64,000 nt of DNA from CAVYOD01 sp963770045 (GTDB lineage Bacteria > Acidobacteriota > Aminicenantia > Aminicenantales > CAVYOD01), in the NCBI GenBank assembly GCA_963770045.1, contig CAVYOD010000015.1:248001-312000 (forward strand), written 5' to 3'. Under the pieces are notes generated by a model. That model had not been told where the DNA came from and ran no database searches. It saw only the letters and a list, made by a program, of their open reading frames with translations. The translations under genes and the position numbers were made by a program. Shown here piece after piece: positions 38,247-49,537 of this stretch (its first letter is position 1; each line of letters opens with the position of its first letter).

Positions 38247-39049
38247 AAATCGCGATCTCCGGAAAAGGCGGAACGGGAAAATCGACGATCGCCGGTCTTC
38301 TGGCCCATTATTTGGCCGGCGCAGGCTACAAAGTTCTGGCCGTGGACGCCGACCCCGACGCCAACCTGGCCTCCGCCCTGGGGATTCCGGCGGCCGAAGC
38401 CTCCCGGATCATTCCCGTTTCGGCCCAGCGGGACCTTGTCAAGGAGAGGACCGGGGCCAACCCGAAGGAGTTCGGCCAGCTGTTCAAGATCAGCCCACGG
38501 GTGGACGATATCCCCGACGGACTCTCGATCAGTTTCCGGGGCATAAAGCTCCTGGTCATGGGCGCGGTGAGGAAGGGCGGCCAGGGTTGTGCCTGCCCCG
38601 AGAATGTCCTCCTCCGCAGCCTCCTCTCGGAAATCCTGCTCAACCGGGACGAGGCCGTGGTCGTGGACATGGAGGCCGGGATTGAGCATCTGGGCCGCGG
38701 GACGGCCCGGGCGATCGATACCCTGGTCATCGTGGTCGAGCCGGGCGAGCGAAGCGTGGCCACGGCCCGCACTATCTTCAGGCTGGCCGAAGAGATCGGC
38801 CTTCACTCCTTCGCAGTCATCGGCAACAAAATCCAGAACCAGGAGCAGCGCGACTGGATCGTCTCCCAGTTCGTTCCCGGACTTATCATCGGTCTCCTGC
38901 CTTATAGCGAAATGATCCGGGATGCCGACCTCAGGTCCCAGGCGCTCATCGACATTTTGGACGAGCCGCTCCGGCGCGAATTCCAGGCCATCACCGACGC
39001 GCTCATCGCCCGGGCCGGCGCGACTCCCGGAAGCGGCCGCCGCGTTTAG
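38243..39049 (+). CDS. CooC/AcsF-type P-loop ATPase (first copy)
   Basis: 268 residues, intact. The N-terminal deviant Walker A ISGKGGTGKSTIAG is followed by VLAVDADPDANLASALG. The family CxC motif appears as GCACPEN, and VVVDMEAGIEHLGRGT is the conserved switch. CooC proteins are MinD-like ATPases that bind nickel through CxC and help to mature CO dehydrogenase; AcsF does so for acetyl-CoA synthase. This copy is coupled by ATGA to the RACo activator rather than to cooS. It therefore may serve corrinoid activation, or it may simply be the first maturation gene of the long cluster. A second copy lies at 44485. Confidence 0.9.
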   Translation: MKIAISGKGGTGKSTIAGLLAHYLAGAGYKVLAVDADPDANLASALGIPAAEASRIIPVSAQRDLVKERTGANPKEFGQLFKISPRVDDIPDGLSISFRGIKLLVMGAVRKGGQGCACPENVLLRSLLSEILLNRDEAVVVDMEAGIEHLGRGTARAIDTLVIVVEPGERSVATARTIFRLAEEIGLHSFAVIGNKIQNQEQRDWIVSQFVPGLIIGLLPYSEMIRDADLRSQALIDILDEPLRREFQAITDALIARAGATPGSGRRV

Positions 39050-39186
39050 AAATTCTGGTACAGCATCCCGTATTTTTTGCCCGCGAATTTAGCATAATTT
39101 TACAAATTGTCGCGGCGCCGGTCCTATAACCAAGGGCCTCGCTGGAGTAAACTGGACTCGAAAGAATCTGGAAGAGAGGTATGCCC

Positions 39187-40235
39187 ATGACGTTTCATCC
39201 TCAATGCCTGGCGACGGCCATCGGCAGCCTGCCCCACACTGACCCCGCGGCCGCCTGTGATGTCGTCTTGAACAGCATTCCCGAAATCCCCATTTGGCCC
39301 CAGCTGCCGCACGACGGATTTCAGGGAGGGTATGGAGATCCAATACTGCGAGGGACTGCCCGGCGTCGTCCTCGACGAGGCCACGCAGCGGATGTACTTT
39401 GACACGAGCAGAGACATGACCTCGGAGCTGGAGAAGTTCTACGAGAATTATATGGCGGAGAACCTGGAGCACTTCCGGATCTCCCCGGATTTCAGCCGCG
39501 GCCTCTATGCCATGGAAAAAAAGCTGAGCGCCCGGAAGCCCGCCGGCCTGAAGTTTTTCAAAAACCAGGTCACGGGCCCCATCACCATGGGCCTGGGCCG
39601 GGTCGACGAGAACAAGCGGGCCGTCTATTACAACGAGGTGTTCCGGGACGTCATCGTCAAGGGCGATGGAGATGAAGGCCCGCTGGCTTCTGAACAAGTT
39701 CAGGTTCCTGGGCTGCCCCCAGATCTGCTTCATCGACGAGCCGATCCTCTCGGCCTTCGGGTCATCGACCTATGTCAGCGTCCAGAGGCCCGACGTCGTC
39801 CAATATCTCCATGAGGTCATCGAGGCCGTCCACAAGGAAGAGCGGCCTGGCCGGCATCCATTGCTGCGGCAACACCGAATGGACGATCCTGATCGACGCC
39901 GGCGTCGACATCATCAGCTTCGACGCCTATCGAGTTCGGCGAGACGATCGCCTACTACGCCGACAAGGTCGGGGAGTATCCTGGAGACGGGGCGGAATCC
40001 TGGCCTGGGGGATCGTGCCCACGTCGGTCAAGATCGCAGCAGGAAACAGCCGGAAAGCCTCGTCTTGAAGCTGAACACCGTGGTCAATAACCTGGCCTCC
40101 AAGGGAGTCGACAAAAACCTGATCTGGGAGCAATGCCTGGTCACGCCGAGCTGCGGGACGGGATCGCTCCCCGTGGAACTGTCCGAAAAAATCTTTAGCG
40201 AACTCTGCGAAGTCAGCCGGCGCTTGCGACGCTGA
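39187..40235 (+). CDS. MetE-core (MesB-like) cobalamin-linked methionine synthase candidate (multiple frameshifts)
   Basis: I choose ATG 39187, seven bases after GAGG; an in-frame ATG at 39181 is too close to it. About 345 residues after joining frames near 39335, 39660, 39850, 39940 and 40000. It is a UroD/MetE-type barrel: ATAIGSLPHTDP, EIQYCEGLPGVVLDE, KNQVTGPITMGLG, CFIDEPILSAFGSS, GIHCCGNTEW and LVTPSCGTGSL. The HxC and later Cys correspond to the zinc ligands of MetE, but the N-terminal half of MetE is absent. From family knowledge, such short MetE-core proteins next to CO dehydrogenase/acetyl-CoA synthase genes take the methyl group from the corrinoid iron-sulfur protein to homocysteine (MesB type). 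Its position fits. The exact donor is inferred. Confidence 0.75.
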
Positions 40236-40282
40236 CTGCTGACCGGGAAGGAAATATTTTCGAATTCGAAAGAAGAGAGTGA

Positions 40283-42246
40283 ATGATGAGCGATAAGATC
40301 AAAGTGGAGAGTTCAGACACGCATCCTGTTGATGGCCTGGGGAAGAAGAATCTCGAGACCGTCTTGGACCGGGCCGAACAGCAGAAGCCTCACTGCGGCT
40401 TCGGCGAGCAGGGCCTCTGCTGTCGCCACTGTTACATGGGCCCCTGCCGGATCAACCCGACCGGCAAAAACCCTCAAAAGGGCGTTTGCGGCGCCACGGC
40501 GGAAGTGATCGTCGCCCGGAATTTTGCCCGGATGATCGCCGCCGGAACCGCGGCCCACTCTGACCACGGCCGGGAGGTCGCCCGGACGCTTGCCCTGGCC
40601 GCCCAGCACCCCGAGTCCGGCTACACCATCAAGGATGTCCAGAAGCTCAAGAAAGTCGCGCAGGTTTTCGGCTGTCGCCGCAGAGACAAATCCAAAGAGG
40701 AGCTGGCCCTCGAGGTCGCCCGGAGAAGGCCCTCGCCAAGTTTCGGCCAGCAGGAGGGCGAGATCTGCCTTCATCAGGCTGGCTCCCGAAACACGGCAGG
40801 CCCTCTGGCGCGCCCTCGACATCGTCCCCCGCGGCATCGACCGCGAGGTCGTGGAGATGATGCACCGGACGACCATGGGCGTGGACCAGGACCACCGGAA
40901 CATCATGCTCCAGGGCGCCCGGACGGCCCTGGCGGACGGCTGGGGAGGCTCGATGATCGCCACCGAGCTCCAGGATATCCTCTTCGGCACCCCCTCGCCC
41001 GTCCGGGGCAAGGTCAACCTGGGAGTGCTCTCCGAGACGCGACGTCAACATCGTCGTCCACGGCCACGAGCCGGTTCTCTCGGAGATGCTGGTCGTCGCG
41101 GTCACAGGATAAGGAATTGATCGAGCCTGGCCAAGTCGCAGGGGCGCCTCGGGAATCAACCTGGCCGGGATCTGCTGCACGGCCAACGAGATCCTGCTGC
41201 GCCACGGCCTTCCCATCGCCGGTAATGTCCTCCAGCAGGAACTCGCCATGGCCACCGGCGCCGTGGAGGCCATGATCGTCGACGTCCAGTGCATCATGCC
41301 TTCGCTCTCTCAGCTCTGCAAGAATTTCCATACCCTGCTCATCACCACCTCCGCCAAAGGGCAGGATCGAGGGGGCCAGACACGTCGATTCTCCATCCCG
41401 AAAATGCCCTCGAGACGGCCAAAGCGATCATCACGGAGGCCATCGTGAATTTCCCCAACCGGGGCCCGGTCGACATCCCCAACGAAAAAATGGACCTCGT
41501 CGCCGGGTTCAGCCACGAGGCCATCAACTATATGCTGGGCGGAAGTTTCCGGGGCTCCTACGTCCCCCTCAATGACAACATCATCAACGGCCGGATCAAG
41601 GGGGTCGCCGGCGTCGTCGGCTGCTCAAACCCCAAGGTCGTCCCACGACCAGTGCCACGTCAACCTGGTGGAGGAGCTCATCGCCAACGATATCCTGGTC
41701 GTCCAGACCGGCTGCTCGGCCATCGCCTGCGCCAAGGCCGGGTTTCTCGACACCCGAATCGGCCGAGAAATATGCCGGCCCGGGGCTGGCGGAAGTCTGC
41801 CGGGCCGTGGGGATGCCGCCCGTCCTCCATTCAGGCTCCTGTGTGGACAACAGCCGCATCCTCATCGGCTCTGTCCGAGATGGTCAAGGTCGGCGGACTG
41901 GGCAAGGACATCAGCGACCTTCCGGTGGCCGGCGCGGCGCCGGAATGGATGAGCGAAAAAGCCATTGCCATCGGCCAGTATTTCGTCGCCTCGGGCGTCT
42001 TTACCGTCTTCGGCGATCGGGCTCCCCGTCACGCGGGAGCGCCGTTTTCAGCGCATCACATTTTTCGAAGAGTTCGAAGAACATTTTCGGCGGGATGTGG
42101 GCGGCCGAGCCGGATACCCGGCAAAATGGCCGGCATGATCATCGACCACATCAACCAAAAGCGGGAAAAGCTGGGCATCGGCAAGGGCAAGGAGCGAGTG
42201 CTGTTCGATATGGAAATGCGCCGGGATCGAGATCTGGAGAGTTTGA
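40283..42246 (+). CDS. acsA: Anaerobic Ni-Fe carbon-monoxide dehydrogenase catalytic subunit (many frameshifts)
   Basis: About 650 residues after joining several frames. N-terminal iron-sulfur ligands: CGFGEQGLCCRHCYMGPC and GVCG, for the B- and D-clusters. Downstream blocks, each in order but in changing frames, are GMDREV-like GIDREVVEMMHRTTMG, VVHGHEPVLSEM (C-cluster His), GICCTANEILLRHG, GVVGCSNPKV, TGCSAIACAKAG, SGSCVDNSR and APEWMSEKAIAIG. It reads to an MDMEMRR-like C-terminus; a stop at 42244-42246 in the best-fitting frame lies just before acsB. It oxidises CO or reduces CO2 and in this cluster supplies CO to AcsB. The visible breaks look like single extra bases. If they were real the enzyme would be dead. 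Confidence 0.9.
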
Positions 42247-42254
42247 GGAGAGCC

Positions 42255-44471
42255 ATGTCGAAAATAATCGCCACCAGGGCCATCCGCGGGGCCCACAAGC
42301 TCGTGGCCCGGGCCGAAAAAGAGCTCACCGAGCTCTGGAAGAAAAAGGTCCCGAGACCAAGGTCGAATTCCCCAATACCGGCTACTACCTCCCGATTTCC
42401 TATGGGATGCTGGGGCTGAAGATCGAAACGCTGGGCGGCCTCAAGGAGCTCCTGGAGGAAGCCAAGAGGCTTCTTCCTCCGATCCCCGATGAGAGGCTCT
42501 GGCTTCCCTATCTCGGGCACACCCTGGACGCCGGCATGGCGACGCTGTTTGCCGATGAGATCATCGAGGCCATCAAGTACACCCAAAGCCCGCTCCCCTA
42601 TCTTCCCGAGCCGAATCCGCGTGACGGCCAACTCTGGCTGGGCGCGGCCAACGACGTGATCATGCGGGAGCGGGGCATCGAGTTCGTGGACGGCACGGCG
42701 CCCGGCTTCGCCGCCTGCGTCGGCTACTGCCCGACGAATGAGATCGCCGTCAAGATCGCCCGCGAGCTCCAGGAAAAGAACCTCTACGTCTTCATGTCGG
42801 CGGCCACGGACGGCAAATCCATGGCCCAGCAGCTGGCCGAAGAAGGCGTCGAGATGGGCTGGGAGACCCGGCTCGTGCCCTTCGGCGACGACGTCACGGC
42901 CTCCATCCACGCCCTCGGCTTTTCGACCACGGCGTCGCCCTCTCTTTCGGCGGCGCCCAGCCCGGCGATTTCCAGCGGGTCCTCCGCTACAACAAGAACC
43001 GCATCTTCGCCTTTGTCCTGGCCTTCGGCCCGGTCGACGATGAAAAACATGCCCAGGCGGCCGGGGCGATCAATTACGGCTTCCCGACCATCGCCGACAC
43101 GGACATCGACCAGATCCTGCCCACGGGCATCTGCACCTACGAGCACGTCGTCTCGCCCGTTCCGCACGACAAGATCGTCGCCAAGGCCATCGAGGTCCGG
43201 GGCCTCAAGATCACCATCACCAAGGTCCCGATCCCCGTTCCCTTCGGGCCCGCCTTTCAAGGCGAGCGGATCCGCAAGGAAGAGATGTACGTCGAGATGG
43301 CCGGGCACGTCAAGGCCGGGCTTCGAGTTCGTGACCACCAAGAGCTCTGGACGAGGTCGAGGACGGGAAGATCGAGGTCATCGGCCCCGAAATCGACGAC
43401 GTCGAAGAAGGAAGCCAGCTTCCCCTCGGCGATCTGGGTCGAGGTCGCCGGCCGGGAGATGCAGCCCGACTTCGAGCCGATCCTGGAGCGGCAGATCCAC
43501 GACTTCATCAACATGGCCCACGGCGTTTTCCACATGGGGCAGCGGGACATCAACTGGGTCCGGATCAGCAAGGAGGCCAAAGAGAAGGGCTTCAAGTTCA
43601 GGCACTTCGGCTCGATCATCCACGCCAAGTTCCACGGCGAATTCGGGAAGATCGTGGACAAGGTCCAGATCAAGATCTACACCCGGGAAAAGGAGGTCCA
43701 GGCGCACGATCGAGCACGGCCCGCAAGGTCTACAGGCAGCAGGGATGACCGGATCGGCGGACATGACGGACGAGGCCGTGGACACCTTCTATTCCTGCAC
43801 GCTCTGCCAGTCCTTCGCGCCGAACCACGTCTGCGTCATCACTCCCGAGCGGTCGGGCCTCTGCGGCGCCTACAACTGGCTCGACGGAAAGGCGGCCTAC
43901 CAGATCAACCCGACCGGCCCCAACCAGCCGCGTCAAGAAAGGGCCGGTCGATCGACGCCGGTCAAAGGCCAGTGGCAGGGCATCAATGAATTTGTCTACG
44001 GCAACTCCCACAAAACCCTCGAGGTTTTCAACGCCTACAGCATGATCGAAAACCCGATGACCTCCTGCGGCTGCTTCGAATGCATCTCCTGCGTCCTGCC
44101 CTCGACCAACGGCATCATGACTGTCTACCGAAATTATCCGGGAATGACGCCGAGCGGGATGAAGTTCTCGACCCTGGCCGGGACGGTCGGCGGCGGCGTC
44201 CAGACGCCCGGGTTCATCGGCCACAGCAAGCTGTACATCGGAAGCAGGAAATTCATCAGCGCCGAAGGCGGCGCGAAGCGAATCGTCTGGATGAACAGGG
44301 AGCTGAAGGAAGAGCTGGCGCCCGTGCTCAAGAAGATCGGCGAACGGGAGGGGATTCGCGAATTTTGTCGAGATGATCGCCGATGAGACCGTGGCCGCGA
44401 CGGAAGAGGAGGTCCTGGCATACATCACCAAGATGAACCATCCGGCCCTGGCCATGCCGCCGCTGTTTTGA
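42255..44471 (+). CDS. acsB: Acetyl-CoA synthase (CODH/ACS alpha/beta catalytic subunit) (frameshifts)
   Basis: About 735 residues, the length of bacterial AcsB. ATG 42255 follows GAGGAG and reads MSKIIATRAIRGAHKLVARA, a classic AcsB start. After a frame change near 42345 come KVEFPNTGYYLPISYGMLG and IPDERLWLPYLG; later GFAACVGYCPTNEIAVKIA. The A-cluster is intact: SCTLCQSFAPNHVC, SGLCGAYNWLDG and TSCGCFECISCV, giving the Cys ligands and the Cys-Gly-Cys that holds nickel. The end is MNHPALAMPPLF with a stop at 44469-44471. It condenses CO, the methyl group of the corrinoid iron-sulfur protein and CoA into acetyl-CoA. Further frame changes lie near 42925, 43325, 43705 and 44355. Confidence 0.93.
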
Positions 44472-44484
44472 GGTTCCACAGACG

Positions 44485-45259
44485 ATGAACACCATCGCCA
44501 TCGCGGGAAAAGGCGGGACCGGGAAGACGACCGTCGCCGCCCTGATCATCCGCTGGCTCAGCGAAAACAAAGGCCGTCCCATCCTGGCCGTCGATGCCGA
44601 TTCGAACGTCAACCTCAACGATCTGCTGGGCGTCCCCCTCAAAGAGACGATCGGCAACATTCGGGAAGAGATGAAGGACAAGGATCGGCGAGCCTGCCCG
44701 GGCGGAATGACCAAGCAGCAGTTCCTGGAATACAAGATCCAGTCAAGCCTGGTGGAGACCAGACCCTTCGACCTCATGGCCATGGGCCGGCCCGAAGGCC
44801 CGGGCTGCTATTGCTATGCCAACAACCTGCTCCGGGACATCCTGCAGACGCTGGCCGCGAACTATGCTTACGTCGTGATCGATAACGAGGCCGGGATGGA
44901 GCACCTGAGCCGCCGGACACGCCAGACGATCGATTATCTGCTCATCGTTTCCGACCCTTCGACGAGGGGCATAGCGACGGCGGGCAGGATCAGCCGGCTT
45001 CTGTCCGAGCTGGATACCCGCGTCGACAAAAAAATATCTTGTCCTCAACCGGGCCGCTCGATCCCAGTCCCCCGCCCTCAACAAGGCCGATCGAGGCCGA
45101 GGGGCTCGAGCTCCTGGCCGCCATCCCCGAGGATGAGAAGCTCTTGGAAATGGATCGGGAGGGGATCCCGATCTGGTCCATCCCGCCCGGCCGGCGGCCT
45201 ACCAGGCCGTGGGCCGGATGATGACCAAGCTCGAATCTGAAGATGAGAGAAGACCATGA
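44485..45259 (+). CDS. CooC/AcsF-type nickel-insertion ATPase (second copy; C-terminal frameshifts)
   Basis: About 257 residues. IAGKGGTGKTTVAALIIRW is the Walker A, followed by ILAVDADSNVNLNDLLG; PGCYCYANNLLRDIL holds the CxC motif; VVIDNEAGMEHLSRRT follows. Frame changes begin near 45035. The best ending is AYQAVGRMMTKLESEDERRP with a TGA at 45257-45259 overlapping the next ATG. It sits between acsB and acsD, the usual place for the ATPase that matures the A- or C-cluster. It differs from the copy at 38243 in its CxC context (CYC versus CAC), so the two may serve different targets. Confidence 0.88.
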
Positions 45260-46239
45260 CCTTTGAAATACCCAAAGAGACAAGCCCCGGGAGGATTGTC
45301 GAAGTGACCATCGGCGCGACGGCCGAGCAGGGCGGCACGCCGCTCCCACACCGTGACCATCGGCGGGAGCACGGGCCTTCCCTTCCATCTTCTTCGAAGG
45401 CCGTCCATCCCCATCGCCCCCTTGTGGCCATGGAGGTCTTTGACAAAGCCGCCGGCCAAGTATCCTGATTCTCTGCGCGAATTCTTCCAGGACGTCCTGG
45501 ACAGGCCCGGCGAGATGGCCAAACGCTGTGTCGAGGAGTTCGGCGCCGAGCTCATCAGCGTCCGCCTGGAAGGGACCCATCCCGAAAAGGGCAACAGGAG
45601 CGCGGAGGAAGCCGCCGAGGTCGTCAAAGAAGTGCTCGCCGCTGTCAAGGTGCCTCTCATCATCACCGGGCACAGCCACTTCGAGAAGGTCAATGAGGTC
45701 ATGAAGAAAGTCTGCGAAGTGGCGGCCGGCGAGAACTGCCTCATCAACTATGTCGAAACGAACAACTACAAGACCATCGCCGCGGCCTGCATGGCTTATC
45801 ATCATTGCCTCGTCGGCCCAGACACCGATCGACGTCAACATGGCCAAACAGCTCAATATCCTCCTGGCCGACCTGAGCTTCCCGCCGGAGCGGATTGTCA
45901 TGGACCCGCTGACCGGGGCCCTCGGCTACGGGCTGGAATACACCTATTCGATCATGGAGCGCATCCGGAACGACGGCCTGGCCGGGGACAAGATGCTGGC
46001 CTTCCCGATGCTCATCACACCCGGCTACGAAAGCGCCAGAGTCAAAGAGGCCCGGGCCCCGGAAAAGGATTATCCGAACTGGGGAGAGGAAAAGCGCAGG
46101 GGCGCTTACTGGGAAATCGCGACGGCCATGAGCTCTGCTCGTCGCCGGAGCGGACCTCCTCATCATGTATCATCCCCGGGCGGTTGACGTGGTCAAAAAG
46201 AAGATCAAGGAGATGTTCGGTTCCAAGCAGGAGAGCTAA
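45256..46239 (+). CDS. acsD: Corrinoid iron-sulfur protein, small (beta) subunit (frameshifts)
   Basis: About 325 residues. It starts MTFEIPKETSPGRIVEVTIG, overlapping the previous gene by ATGA. Frame changes near 45340, 45400, 45825 and 46135 must be bridged. Conserved blocks: GGSTGLPFH, VAMEVFDK, EFGAELISVRLEGTHP, IITGHSHFEKV, ENCLINYVETNNYK, PIDVNMAKQLNILLADL, IVMDPLTGALGYGLEYTYS and LLIMYHPRAVDVV. The TIM-barrel subunit pairs with AcsC to carry the corrinoid that shuttles the methyl group to acetyl-CoA synthase. It is followed directly by acsC; its last codons contain that gene's GGAG. Confidence 0.9.
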
Positions 46240-46240
46240 G

Positions 46241-47579
46241 ATGGCCCTATCCGGACTCGAGATTTTTAAGCTTCTCCCGAAAACGAATTGCGGCGATTGC
46301 GGAGTTCCAACCTGCATGGCCTTCGCCATGAAACTGGCCCAGAAAAAGGCCGAACTCAGCGCCTGCCCCTATGCCTCGGAGGAGGCCAAGGCTGCGCTGG
46401 GGGCCGCCAGCGAGCCGCCGATCCGTCTGGTCAAAATCGGAGGAGCCGCCCCTCTCGAAGTGGGAGAGGAAACTGTTCTCTTCCGCCATGAAAAGACTTT
46501 CTTTCACCGGACCGGGATCGGGATCGGGTTGAGGACTTCGGAGGGCGCCGAGAAGAATTTCGCCAAGATCAAAGAGGTCGAGGACTATAAGGTCGAACGC
46601 GTGGGCGAATTGTTGAAGGCGGACCTTTTTTTTATAACTCATGACGCCGCAGACAACGATGTTTTCATGAAGATCGTCGAGTTCGCCAAGCAGAACTCGA
46701 CCAAGGGGATTGTCCTCGATTGTGCCGACGAAAACGCCTTAAGGCCGGCGCTCGACATCCTGAAGAATGACCGGCCCGGCATATTTTTGCGGAAACCTCT
46801 GGCCGATGGAGCGATCGACCTGGCCAAAGCCTACGGGGCCAGCCTCATCCTGACGGGAACGTCCTTTGAAGAGCTCAACAGCCAGTCCGAGAAGGCCCGG
46901 GCGGCTTGTTTGAGCAATCTTCTTCTTAACCTCGTGTCCGGGAATTTGGGCGAGCAGCTCCAGCGCAACACGATTTTGCGGCGGAGCGCGATCAAGAAAA
47001 GCTTCAAGCCTTTCGGCTATCCCTTGTTCACAGTCATCGATGGAGGGGACGATTTTGACTTGCTCTCCCGGGCTTCGATTTTGCTCTGCAAATACAATTC
47101 GGTGATCGTTCTTCCGGAATTCAATAGGGCTCTGCTCTACACGCTCTTCACTCTTCGGCAGAATATCTACACCGACCCGCAAAAGCCCATCCAGGTCGAC
47201 CCGAAAATCTACGCCATCGGCGAACCGACTCCGGAATCGCCCGTCTTCGTCACCACGAATTTCTCTCTGACCTATTTCATCGTCTCCGGGGAGATCGAGA
47301 ATTCCGGAACGTCCGCCCATCTCGTCGTCTGCGATACTGAAGGACAATCGGTCCTCACGGCCTGGGCGGCGGGGCAAGTTCGTCCCAGAAAAGATTGCCA
47401 AGTTCATCAAGGATATCAAGCTCGAGGAGCAGGTCAAAACGAGGAAGATCGTCATCCCCGGGTTCGTCGCCCAGATCAGCGGCGAGCTCGAGGAGAAGCT
47501 CCCGGGCTGGCAGGTCATCGTCGGATGCCAGGAGGCGGCCGACATACCTGCCTTCGTCAAGAGCGTCAATTTGGTTTGA
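46241..47579 (+). CDS. acsC: Corrinoid iron-sulfur protein, large (gamma) subunit (one frameshift)
   Basis: 446 residues, the family length. The N-terminal [4Fe-4S] domain reads KTNCGDCGVPTC with the fourth Cys in SACPY (spacing C-x2-C-x4-C-x16-C). The TIM barrel contains LRTSEGAEKNFAKIKEVED, GIVLDCADENALRPALDIL and FKPFGYPLFTVID. The C-terminal corrinoid-binding domain contains PVFVTTNFSLTYFIVSGEIE and, after a frame change near 47375, GKFVPEKIAKFIKD and KIVIPGFVAQISGELEEKLP. The start at 46241 sits one base after the acsD stop. Cobalt is cycled here between Co(I) and methyl-Co(III). The RACo gene that follows would rescue the oxidised form. Confidence 0.93.
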
Positions 47580-47595
47580 GAGATTTAAGAAGCGC

Positions 47596-49502
47596 ATGGG
47601 AAAAAACCTGAAGGTCCACTTCCTGCCCTTCGAGACGGCCGTGCACGTCGCTCCCGGAGCCTTCCTCCTGGACGCGATAAAGAAAGCCGGCCTTCCTTTC
47701 AAATCCAGCTGCGGCGGCAAAGGGACTTGCGGGGAATGCGTGGTCCAAGTTTTGAACGGCCGGGGCAAGAGCCGGCCTTCGGCGGCCCTATCGGACGACC
47801 TCGCCGGGCAGGGATATGTTCTGGCCTGCCAGACCGAGGTGACTGAAAACCTGACGGTGGAGTTGCCGCAGTTTCAAGAGATATCGATCAAGACGCTGCT
47901 GGATGCAAAGTTTATCGAAGAGAACAAGGACAAAATATCGGCTGTTTTTGAAGTCAAACCTGCCGTCAAGAGAGTAGGAGCTCACCCTCCCCAGACCCAC
48001 CCTGGAAGACCACGCCGGCGACCTTGAGCGGGTCAGACGCGCCCTGCTAAAGAAAACCGGGATCAAGGAGGCGAACTGGGAATATTCGGTCTTGAGAAAT
48101 CTGGCCGAATCTGTCAGGGCCAAAGACGGCGGCATCGACACGGTTCTTTTCAAAGGGAAACAAGGTTGGACAGTCTTGGACATCGAACCTCATCGGGCCG
48201 GAAAAAGAATCTGCGGTCTGGCTTGCGATATCGGGACGACGACAGTCGCCCTTTACCTGGCCGACCTGGTGACCGGAAAAATCCTCGGCGCCGCTTCGAG
48301 CTACAATCAGCAGCTAAAGTGCGGCGAAGACGTCATTTCCAGGATCAATTACGCGGCCGAAGCCAGCGAGACTCGAAGAACTCCAGGGACTCGCCGTCTC
48401 CACGATCAACCACCTCATCGCCAAGGCCGTGAAGGACGCCCGCGTGTCTCCTTCGGACATCTATTACGGATCCTTCGCCGGCAACACGACCATGACCCAC
48501 CTTTTCCTGGGGATCCCCCCTCGATACATCCGTGAAGAGCCATACGTCCCGACACTCAACGAGGTTCCTCAGGTGGCTGCTCGGGAGCTGGGGCTGGCCA
48601 TGAATCCCCGAGCGAGAGTGCAGTGCGCGCCGGCGGTGGGAAGCTATGTCGGCGGAGATATAACCGCCGGTCTGCTCGCAACGCCCATCCTCCGCGACTC
48701 CGCCAAAATCTCCCTTTTCATTGATGCCGGCACCAACGGGGAACTTGTGGTGGGAAACAAGGACTGGCTCGTCACCTGCGCCTGCTCGGCCGGTCCGGCC
48801 TTTGAGGGCGGGGGCATGAAAAGCGGCATGCCGGCCAGTGAAGGCGCAATCGAAGCTCTGAAGTTAGAACCGAACGGCAAAGTCATTTATCGGGTCATCG
48901 GCGGCGGCAAACCGAGAGGCTTGTGCGGATCGGGTCTCGTCGACCTGATGGCCGAGCTCTTCGTCTACGGTTATATCGATAAAAACGGCAAGTTCAATGA
49001 ACCAAAGCTCGGACCGAGGCTCGTCCGCAACGGGAACGGGCTTGGTTTTCTCGTCGAAGAGGGAAAAAACTGCCATTGGGGAAAGGACCTCGTTATCACG
49101 GAGAGGGACATCACCAACCTTGTCCGGACCAAAGGGGCCGTGTTTTCGGCTTGCTCGCTCCTCTTGAAAAACGTCGGCCTGACCTTTGACCGGATCGACG
49201 CCTTCTACATCGCCGGCGGCTTCGGCCAGCACCTCGATATCGAAAATGCGATCCGGATCGGTCTTCTGCCGGATTTGCCGAGGGAAAAATTCCATTATCT
49301 CGGCAACACATCGCTCTGGGGAGCTTATCTTATTCTTCTCTCCGAGCAGAACGGCGAGATGGTCAATGCTATCGCCAAAAAAATGACCTACGTCGAGTTG
49401 AACACCGAGCCCGGCTACATGCATGAATACACCGGGGCCCTGTTCTTGCCTCACACGGAGATCGGATTGTTTCCCACAGTTCGGAAGCTTATTGCCCCGT
49501 GA
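47596..49502 (+). CDS. RACo: reductive activator of the corrinoid iron-sulfur protein (two frameshifts)
   Basis: About 635 residues. The N-terminal [2Fe-2S] domain has SSCGGKGTCGEC and the fourth Cys in GYVLACQTEV. After a frame change near 47980 come a linker and the ASKHA core: LACDIGTTTVALYLADL, YYGSFAGNTTMTHLFLGIPP, FIDAGTNGELVVGN, CACSAGPAFEGGGM, GLCGSGLVDLM and YIAGGFGQHLDIEN. A further frame change lies near 48370. It ends right after GLFPTVRKLIAP. The family uses ATP hydrolysis for the uphill reduction of Co(II) in the corrinoid iron-sulfur protein. Adjacency to acsC gives the partner. It is distinct from the RACo at 36476 (different ferredoxin loop and core sequences), so each corrinoid protein seems to have its own activator. 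Confidence 0.92.
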
Positions 49503-49537
49503 TCGGGGTTAATCCTAAACCCTTTAGGAGGGAAAAT

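Noticed and set aside
39050..39186. Gap before the MesB-like gene examined for a cobalamin or SAM riboswitch.
   Set aside because: No B12-box or SAM-box-like consensus was recognised; only a weak TATAAC box with no suitable -35 element.
40283..42246. Programmed frameshifting or real pseudogenisation of the CO dehydrogenase gene.
   Set aside because: There are too many independent breaks, of mixed sense and in simple runs, spread over all neighbouring genes. Sequence error is the simpler explanation.
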